A DNA stretch of 10,778 nt from NCBI GenBank assembly GCA_030147905.1, contig JASBUM010000346.1:1-10778 (forward strand), written 5' to 3'. How positions within the stretch are numbered: the stretch's first letter is position 1; the number at the start of each line of letters is the position of its first letter. This document shows positions 6,914-10,778 of this stretch, piece by piece. Under the pieces are notes generated by a model. It was not told where the DNA came from. It made no database searches and saw only the letters and a program-made list of their open reading frames with translations. The position numbers were made by a program, and so were the translations under genes. Source of the DNA: Acidimangrovimonas sp. Its GTDB lineage: Bacteria > Pseudomonadota > Alphaproteobacteria > Rhodobacterales > Rhodobacteraceae.

Positions 6914-7854
6914 CCGGCCGTCCGCTCGCAGTGATCGGCAACGTGAATGTCGATCTGATCCTCGGCCCGGTCGCGCCATGGCCCGAGCCCGGCACCGAGG
7001 TGCTGGCAGATGAGGAATCCCTGCGCCCCGGCGGTGCGGCCGGCAATGCGTCGCAGGCCTGGGCGGGTCTCGGCATCGCCCATCAGATCGTCGCCAGTAC
7101 CGGGGCGGACATGTTCGGCAACTGGCTGCGCGATGCCTTCGGCCCGCGCGCGGCGCGCTGGCCGCAAACCCCGGGGGGGACCACCGTCTCGGTCGGTGTC
7201 ACCCACCCCGACGGCGAGCGGACCTTTCTGACCACGCCGGGCCATCTCGCCGCGCTGGACTGGCGGTCGGTGGAGGCACAGCTTGACTGGCGGGCGCTGG
7301 CGGGCGGCACGCTTCTGCTGTGCGGCACCTTCCTGACCGTGGCACTTGCCCGCGATTATCCCGTGCTCCTTGCCCGGGCGCGGGACGCCGGGGTTGCCGT
7401 CGCGCTCGATACCGGATGGCCGCCGGGCGGCTGGACCGCCGGCATCCGCGCGCATGTGAAGGAATGGGCCGCGGGCACGGCCTGTCTGCTTCTGAACGCG
7501 ATCGAGGCCGAGGCCCAGACCGGCGAGGCAGACCCGGCCGCGGCCGCCGAGGCGCTCCGGGCACGGATGCCCGAGGGGGCGGTGGCCGTGGTCAAATGCG
7601 GGGCGCGCGGCGCGGTCGCGGCCGGGCCCGAAGGGATATGCCGGGTGCCCGCGCCGACGGTACGGGTCGTCGACACGATCGGCGCGGGCGATGTCTTCAA
7701 CGCGGGGTTCCTCGCCGCCCGGGCGCGTGGCGCGCCACTTTCCGCCGCGCTTGCAGAGGGGACACGCATCGCCTCCACCGCCATATCCACCGATCCGCGG
7801 CGCTACCCGGCGCTTCGGACCCCGCCCGAGGAGGCCGCGGATGAGCGCGCTTGA
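6910..7854 (+). CDS. PfkB/ribokinase-family sugar kinase
   Basis: 314-residue cytoplasmic kinase that phosphorylates a sugar with ATP. The N-terminal strand VIGNVNVDLI (8-17) and the substrate-side GGAAGN (41-46) are typical of the family. The C-terminal signature DTIGAGDVFNAGF (255-267) holds the anion-hole glycines and catalytic base Asp261. The start is GTG 6910, sharing GTGA with the SIS gene stop, with AGGG just upstream; this places the conserved first strand at the right distance. It ends 14 bases inside the ATPase gene. The context suggests it phosphorylates the imported sugar before or after the SIS step, for example a glucosamine kinase, or a FrlD-like fructosamine 6-kinase. The substrate is inference only; the family assignment is secure. 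Confidence 0.92.
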   Translation: MTGRPLAVIGNVNVDLILGPVAPWPEPGTEVLADEESLRPGGAAGNASQAWAGLGIAHQIVASTGADMFGNWLRDAFGPRAARWPQTPGGTTVSVGVTHPDGERTFLTTPGHLAALDWRSVEAQLDWRALAGGTLLLCGTFLTVALARDYPVLLARARDAGVAVALDTGWPPGGWTAGIRAHVKEWAAGTACLLLNAIEAEAQTGEADPAAAAEALRARMPEGAVAVVKCGARGAVAAGPEGICRVPAPTVRVVDTIGAGDVFNAGFLAARARGAPLSAALAEGTRIASTAISTDPRRYPALRTPPEEAADERA

Positions 7855-8902
7855 TCTGGCCGCGATCACCAAGAGCTTCGGCAGGCTGCAGACCCTGAAG
7901 GGGATCGACCTGACGCTGGAGCGGGGCGAGTTCCTCGTGCTGCTCGGTGCCTCGGGCTGCGGAAAGTCGACGCTGCTGAACATCATCGCGGGACTCGTGC
8001 CGCCGACCTCGGGCAGCGTCCGGATCGAGGGCCGCGACGTGACCGGGGTTGCGCCCAAGAACCGCGATATCGCGATGGTGTTCCAGTCCTACGCGCTCTA
8101 TCCGAACCTGAGCGTGGCGCGCAACATCGGCTTCGGGCTGGAGATGCGCGGCACGCCCCGCGCCGAGCGTGAGGCGGCGGTGCGTCGCGTTGCGGAGATC
8201 CTGCGGATCGACGCCCTGCTTGATCGCAAGCCGGCGGATCTGTCGGGCGGTCAGCGGCAGCGGGTGGCGATCGGCCGGGCGATGGTGCGCAACCCGCGTC
8301 TGTTCCTGTTCGACGAGCCGCTGTCCAATCTCGACGCCAAGCTCCGGCTGGAGATGCGCGGCGAGCTGAAGCGGCTGCACCAGATGCTTGGCGCGACGAT
8401 CGTCTATGTCACCCACGACCAGATCGAGGCGATGACGCTGGCGACCCGGATCGCGGTGATGAATGCCGGCGCCATCGAGCAGGTCGGCCCGCCGGAAGAG
8501 ATCTACAGCCGCCCGGCCAGCCGCTTCGTGGCCGAATTCGTGGGCTCTCCGCCGATGAACCTGATCGCGGCGCGGCGCAGCGGGTCCGAACTCTGGGTTG
8601 CGGGGGTGGACAGGCCGCTGCCGCTGCCTGCGGTCGGTGCCGACCTGCCGGAGCATCTGCTGGTCGGGATCCGTCCGGAGGCCCTGCGCCTTGCCCGCGA
8701 GGGCGAGCCGGGGATCGCCGTCCGGGTGGAGATGGTGGAGCTGACCGGCCCCGAAAAGGTGATCTCGGCCCGGATCGGCGGTCAGCCGATCACCGCCTGC
8801 GTGCCGCCGGCAAGCGCAATCTCCGCAGGCACGGAGGTCACGCTCGGCCTCGAGCCTGAGAGCCTGCATCTCTTCGACCCGGGGTCCGGCCGTCGGCTCT
8901 GA
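7841..8902 (+). CDS. Sugar ABC transporter ATP-binding protein, UgpC/MsmK type
   Basis: 353-residue ATPase that powers the importer. In order: Walker A GASGCGKST (36-44), Q-loop Gln82, signature LSGGQ (134-138), Walker B LFLFDE (154-159), D-loop SNLD (162-165) and H-loop His192. From about residue 235 there is a regulatory TOBE/OB-fold tail containing VGIRPEALRL, as in MalK, UgpC and MsmK. The start is ATG 7841, six bases after a strong GAGGAGG (7828-7834) inside the kinase gene; a longer upstream frame exists but has no family-like residues. Having its own ATPase makes the operon independent of a shared MsmX-type ATPase. It is the last gene; a hairpin follows 75 bases after the stop. Confidence 0.96.
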   Translation: MSALDLAAITKSFGRLQTLKGIDLTLERGEFLVLLGASGCGKSTLLNIIAGLVPPTSGSVRIEGRDVTGVAPKNRDIAMVFQSYALYPNLSVARNIGFGLEMRGTPRAEREAAVRRVAEILRIDALLDRKPADLSGGQRQRVAIGRAMVRNPRLFLFDEPLSNLDAKLRLEMRGELKRLHQMLGATIVYVTHDQIEAMTLATRIAVMNAGAIEQVGPPEEIYSRPASRFVAEFVGSPPMNLIAARRSGSELWVAGVDRPLPLPAVGADLPEHLLVGIRPEALRLAREGEPGIAVRVEMVELTGPEKVISARIGGQPITACVPPASAISAGTEVTLGLEPESLHLFDPGSGRRL

Positions 8903-8940
8903 GCGGCGCGCGCACCGGCCGGGGGAGAACAGGTTCCGGC

Positions 8941-8976
8941 GGCGGGAGCAGCGGTGGCGGGAGCAGCGGTGGCGGG
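8941..8976 (+). repeat. 15-bp tandem repeat, 2.4 copies
   Basis: GGCGGGAGCAGCGGT occurs twice exactly (8941-8955, 8956-8970), followed by a partial GGCGGG. Together with the G-runs after it (GGGGG, GGG, GGG up to 8989) it forms a G-rich tract that might fold as a long-loop G-quadruplex. It lies 39 bases after the ATPase stop and directly before the hairpin at 8978. A simple slippage repeat is the plainest explanation. Confidence 0.8.
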
Positions 8977-8977
8977 G

Positions 8978-9010
8978 GCCGGGAAAGGGCGTCGGAAAAC
9001 GCCCCCCGGC
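8978..9010 (+). terminator. Strong hairpin, probable end of the sugar operon
   Basis: GCCGGG-AAA-GGGCGT-CGGAAA-ACGCCC-CCCGGC folds into a 12-bp GC-rich stem with one AAA bulge on the 5' arm and a six-base loop. It starts 75 bases after the ATPase stop. No T-tract follows, so it is not a textbook intrinsic terminator, but it could stop RNA polymerase with Rho or protect the 3' end of the operon message. Confidence 0.5.
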
Positions 9011-9028
9011 GCAGGAGGTCGAGCCGCC

Positions 9029-9094
9029 ATGGTCACCACCATATGCGCCACGGGGACCGGCCGGGCGGAACCGGGAGGCGGCCGGCTGCGTTGA
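9029..9094 (+). CDS. Possible 21-residue small ORF with ideal ribosome-binding site
   Basis: AGGAGGT (9013-9019), a full match to the anti-Shine-Dalgarno core, stands nine bases before ATG 9029. The frame runs 21 codons to TGA (9092-9094). The peptide starts MVTTICATG and is rich in Gly, Arg and Thr; it matches no family I know. A further ATG overlaps its stop (TGATG at 9092-9096), but the frame it opens is not convincing. It may be a leader peptide, a remnant of a lost gene, or chance. Confidence 0.25.
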   Translation: MVTTICATGTGRAEPGGGRLR

Positions 9095-9128
9095 TGCCTC
9101 ACCCTCTGAAATCGGCGGAGCGCTTGCC

Positions 9129-9416
9129 ATGCATCATTCGCCTATCCGCGCCTGCATCGACAGCAACGCATCCCGCGCGCGCCACCCAGCCGGTGCGGGC
9201 GGCCCCGGTGCCCGGCACGCCATCGCGCGTTGCCACCGGAGCTGGCGATACCATGACGATGCGGTCCGGCGATGCGGACCGGCGGCATCATGGCGCCGGG
9301 GTGACGGCGGGGACGTGGCGCGTTGCCCGGCCCCCGTGGGCCGCCGCCCGGCCAGAGCCTCGATCCGCAGCACCGGCCGCCATCGGGCGCGCGACACATG
9401 GCGGGTGGCCGCCTGA
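9129..9416 (+). CDS. Doubtful 95-residue hypothetical ORF
   Basis: ATG 9129 is preceded by GGCGGAG (9114-9120) and opens a 95-codon frame. Its TGA (9414-9416) shares one base with the ATG of the flavodoxin-fold gene, the same TGATG arrangement as between the two permeases. About four fifths of its codons end in G or C, slightly lower than the secure genes appear. The product is rich in Arg, Ala and Gly with several Cys and His, lacks hydrophobic periodicity, and resembles no known family. Long chance frames are common at this GC content, so the call is weak; the stop/start overlap is the only real argument for it. Confidence 0.2.
   Translation: MHHSPIRACIDSNASRARHPAGAGGPGARHAIARCHRSWRYHDDAVRRCGPAASWRRGDGGDVARCPAPVGRRPARASIRSTGRHRARDTWRVAA
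9251..9293. repeat. Compact palindrome built on a 13-bp tandem repeat
   Basis: GATGCGGTCCGGC (9258-9270) is followed directly by GATGCGGACCGGC (9271-9283), a tandem copy differing by one base (T to A). That change makes CGGTCCG/CGGACCG an exact inverted repeat. The fold extends outward through GATGC/GCATC and CCATG/CATGG with small bulges, so about 43 bases form one imperfect hairpin 120-165 bases before the flavodoxin-fold gene. It could be an operator or an RNA structure; function unknown. Confidence 0.55.
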
Positions 9417-9994
9417 TGCGCGCGCTCATCCTCTATGCGCATCCCTGCGCCGACAGCTTCAATGCCGCCGTGCACCGCACCGTCGTCGAAAGCCTGGGCG
9501 CACGCGGCTGGGCGATCGACGATTGCGACCTCTATGCGGAGGGGTTCGAGCCGCTGCTGAGCGACGCGGAACGGCGGCATTATCACGCGGTCCCGGAGAA
9601 TGTCGCGCCAGTGGCCGAACATGTCGCGCGGCTGCGGGCGGCGCAGGCGTTGGTGCTGGTCTTTCCGGTCTGGAACTTCGGCTATCCCGCGATCCTCAAG
9701 GGCTATCTCGACCGGGTCTTCCTTCCCGGCGTCTCCTTCCGGCTGAAGGACGGCAAGGTCACGCCGAACCTGACCCATATCCGCAAGCTCGCCGCCGTCA
9801 CCACCTATGGCGCGACGCGGCTCGGCGCGTTTCTTGCAGGCGACCCGCCCCGCAAGTCCGTGCGCCGCGTGGTGTGGAACGTCTGCCGGCCCGAAACGCT
9901 GCGCTATGTCGCGCTTCACGACATCGACCGCGCCGCGCGCGCGCGGCTCGATCGTCATCTCGACCATGTCGCGCGGGTGATGCGGGGCCTCTGA
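9416..9994 (+). CDS. Flavodoxin-fold NAD(P)H oxidoreductase
   Basis: 192-residue member of the Flavodoxin_2 family (NQO1/MdaB/KefF-like), FMN- or FAD-binding cytoplasmic enzymes that reduce quinones or other electrophiles with NAD(P)H. Evidence: N-terminal strand RALILYAHP followed by the phosphate-binding SFNAAV (residues 3-19), FPVWNFGYPAILKGYLDRVF (83-102) containing the isoalloxazine-side loop, and TTYGA (129-133). Length is typical for the smaller members. I chose ATG 9416, which puts the first strand at residue 3; ATG 9398 would add six residues. Only a weak GGGTGG (9403-9408) precedes the start. It converges with the metallo-hydrolase gene and shows no link to the sugar operon. The exact electron acceptor cannot be read from sequence. 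Confidence 0.92.
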   Translation: MRALILYAHPCADSFNAAVHRTVVESLGARGWAIDDCDLYAEGFEPLLSDAERRHYHAVPENVAPVAEHVARLRAAQALVLVFPVWNFGYPAILKGYLDRVFLPGVSFRLKDGKVTPNLTHIRKLAAVTTYGATRLGAFLAGDPPRKSVRRVVWNVCRPETLRYVALHDIDRAARARLDRHLDHVARVMRGL

Positions 9995-10053
9995 CCGCCG
10001 CCGGGCCGGCATGGCCGCGGACGTGACCGGCGCACAGACCGCACGCCCCGCGG

Positions 10054-10085
10054 TCCCCTGGCCCGGGGGGAATGCCCGGGGGAAT
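10054..10085. terminator. GC-rich repeats/hairpin between convergent genes
   Basis: GCCCGGGGGGAAT (10061-10073) is followed by GCCCGGGGGAAT (10074-10085), a tandem repeat with one G missing. Each copy contains the self-complementary CCCGGG, so the two can pair with each other, and TCCCC (10054-10058) can pair with GGGGA (10067-10071). The position in the 101-base gap between converging stops suggests a two-way transcription end. There is no T-tract, so evidence is structural only. Confidence 0.35.
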
Positions 10086-10095
10086 GGATGCGCGC

Positions 10096-10778
10096 TCAAC
10101 CGTCCCCGGGCGGCGTGAAGGCGCCTACGGGGATCTTGAGATAGGCGCGGCCGTTCGCCTCCGGCTCGGGCAGGCGGCCGCCGCGGATGTTGACCTGCAA
10201 GGCGTAAAGCATCAGCCGGGGCAGCGGCAGCGTCCGGTCGCGTTCCTCGCGCCGCCGGCAATAGGTGTCACGGTCGGGATCGTCCGACAGGTGGATGTTT
10301 TGCGCCTTTGTCTCGGCAACGGTGGTCTCGCCCCGGGCCTCGCGCCCGCCCATGCGGTAGTCGTGCCCCACGAAGATCCGCGTGGCGTCGGGCAGCGACA
10401 GGATGCGCTGGAGACTGTCATAGAGTTCCGCCGCGCTGCCGCCGGGGAAATCGGCCCGGCTGGTGCCGCTGTCGGGCATCATCAGCGTATCGTGGACGAA
10501 GGCCGCATCGCCCGCGACATAGGTGACCGAGGCGAGGGTATGGCCGGGCGAGAACATCACCCGCACCGGGATCTCGCCGACCATGAAGGATTCGCCATCG
10601 GCGAACAGGCGGTCCCATTGGCTGCCGTCGGTGGGAAAGGCGGGATCGAGGTTGTAGATGTCTTTCCACAGCTTCTGCACCTCGGTCACCTTCTCGCCGA
10701 TCGCGCGGGGGGCGCCCAACTTCCCGGCCAGCCAGGGCGCGGCCGAGAAGTGATCGGCATGGGGGTGGGTGTCGAGGA
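10096..10778 (-). CDS. MBL-fold hydrolase, Blh/ETHE1-like persulfide dioxygenase type (5' end outside window)
   Basis: 226 residues are visible; the frame is open to the right edge, so the N-terminus is missing. Metal ligands of a metallo-beta-lactamase-fold enzyme are all present in order: HPHADH (HxHxDH, 10750-10767), the His of SPGH, the Asp of HDTLMMPD, and the His of FVGHDY. The stretches DGSQWDRLFADGESFMVG, TSRADFPGG and ETTVAETKAQNIH are characteristic of Blh-type 'beta-lactamase hydrolase-like' proteins, relatives of ETHE1 persulfide dioxygenase that detoxify sulfide-derived persulfides and are often controlled by BigR/SqrR-type repressors in proteobacteria. The chain ends soon after the MBL domain (LKIPVGAFTPPGDG), so no C-terminal rhodanese or DUF442 domain follows; an N-terminal one cannot be excluded. 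Which neighbours it has upstream is outside the window. Confidence 0.92.
   Translation of the reverse strand, partial: LDTHPHADHFSAAPWLAGKLGAPRAIGEKVTEVQKLWKDIYNLDPAFPTDGSQWDRLFADGESFMVGEIPVRVMFSPGHTLASVTYVAGDAAFVHDTLMMPDSGTSRADFPGGSAAELYDSLQRILSLPDATRIFVGHDYRMGGREARGETTVAETKAQNIHLSDDPDRDTYCRRREERDRTLPLPRLMLYALQVNIRGGRLPEPEANGRAYLKIPVGAFTPPGDG

Larger units (their letters stand above)
9011..9415. other. About 400 bases with no securely identified gene
   Basis: This stretch separates the operon hairpin from the flavodoxin-fold gene. I found no recognisable protein family, RNA gene or convincing sigma-70 promoter in it on either strand. It holds two doubtful small frames with plausible ribosome-binding sites (9029-9094 and 9129-9416), the palindrome/tandem repeat at 9251-9293, and a short hairpin CGGCCC-CCGT-GGGCCG at 9328-9343. 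The promoter of the downstream gene should lie here but could not be located. Confidence 0.5.

Noticed and set aside
7691..7840. N-terminal extension of the ATPase upstream of 7841
   Set aside because: The added residues are Pro/Arg-rich and unlike the family, while ATG 7841 has a strong GAGGAGG six bases upstream.
9011..9415. Cobalamin or other known riboswitch in the gap before the oxidoreductase gene
   Set aside because: I looked for the conserved B12-box and other class motifs on both strands and found none; only generic GC hairpins are present.
9043..10026. 327-codon plus-strand frame spanning the gap and the oxidoreductase gene
   Set aside because: It overlaps the flavodoxin-fold gene in another frame and has no domain; composition is that of a shadow.
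1..10778. Mobile element, CRISPR array, tRNA or prophage remnant
   Set aside because: No transposase or integrase motif, no regularly spaced repeats, no cloverleaf pattern and no composition break were seen.

Overview
The window is GC-rich throughout (about 70% by eye), with strongly GC-biased third codon positions, tightly packed operons and GTG as well as ATG starts. Protein style (MalFG/UgpC-type sugar ABC transporter, ROK regulator, polyol dehydrogenase, Blh-type metallo-hydrolase) points to an alphaproteobacterium, most likely of the Rhodobacterales (Rhodobacteraceae). That assignment is inference. No mobile element, CRISPR array, tRNA or rRNA was seen.

Layout. (1) Bases 1-1434: the 3' part of a mannitol-dehydrogenase-family gene that begins just outside the window. 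(2) 1490-2704, minus strand: a ROK-family repressor, convergent with the dehydrogenase. (3) 2705-2921: a divergent control region with an AT-rich palindrome (2758-2780) overlapping two oppositely directed promoter candidates, followed by a structured leader that may encode a 20-residue peptide. (4) 2922-8902: a six-gene operon, with successive overlaps of 1, 4, 4 and 14 bases after the first permease: sugar-binding protein, two permeases, a GlmS-like double-SIS phosphosugar enzyme, a PfkB sugar kinase and a UgpC/MsmK-type ATPase. (5) 8903-9415: about 500 bases with no securely identified gene, holding a 15-bp tandem repeat, a strong hairpin (probable operon end), two doubtful small ORFs and a compact palindrome/tandem repeat. 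(6) 9416-9994: a flavodoxin-fold NAD(P)H oxidoreductase. (7) 10096-10778, minus strand: a Blh/ETHE1-like metallo-beta-lactamase-fold hydrolase cut by the right edge.

How the genes work together. The operon is self-contained: capture in the periplasm, ATP-driven import, phosphorylation by the kinase, then isomerisation/deamination or deglycation by the SIS enzyme, with ROK repression relieved by a sugar or sugar phosphate. The gene set and order match, from memory, the Sinorhizobium meliloti glucosamine uptake cluster (SMb21216-SMb21221). It also resembles Bacillus frl operons for Amadori compounds (SIS deglycase, SBP, two permeases, PfkB kinase). An amino sugar such as glucosamine is the leading substrate hypothesis and a fructosamine the main alternative; sequence alone cannot separate them. 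I see no plainly new biological system. The most informative items are the regulatory architecture around 2731-2921, a ROK protein that has lost its zinc site, and active-site substitutions in the SIS enzyme.
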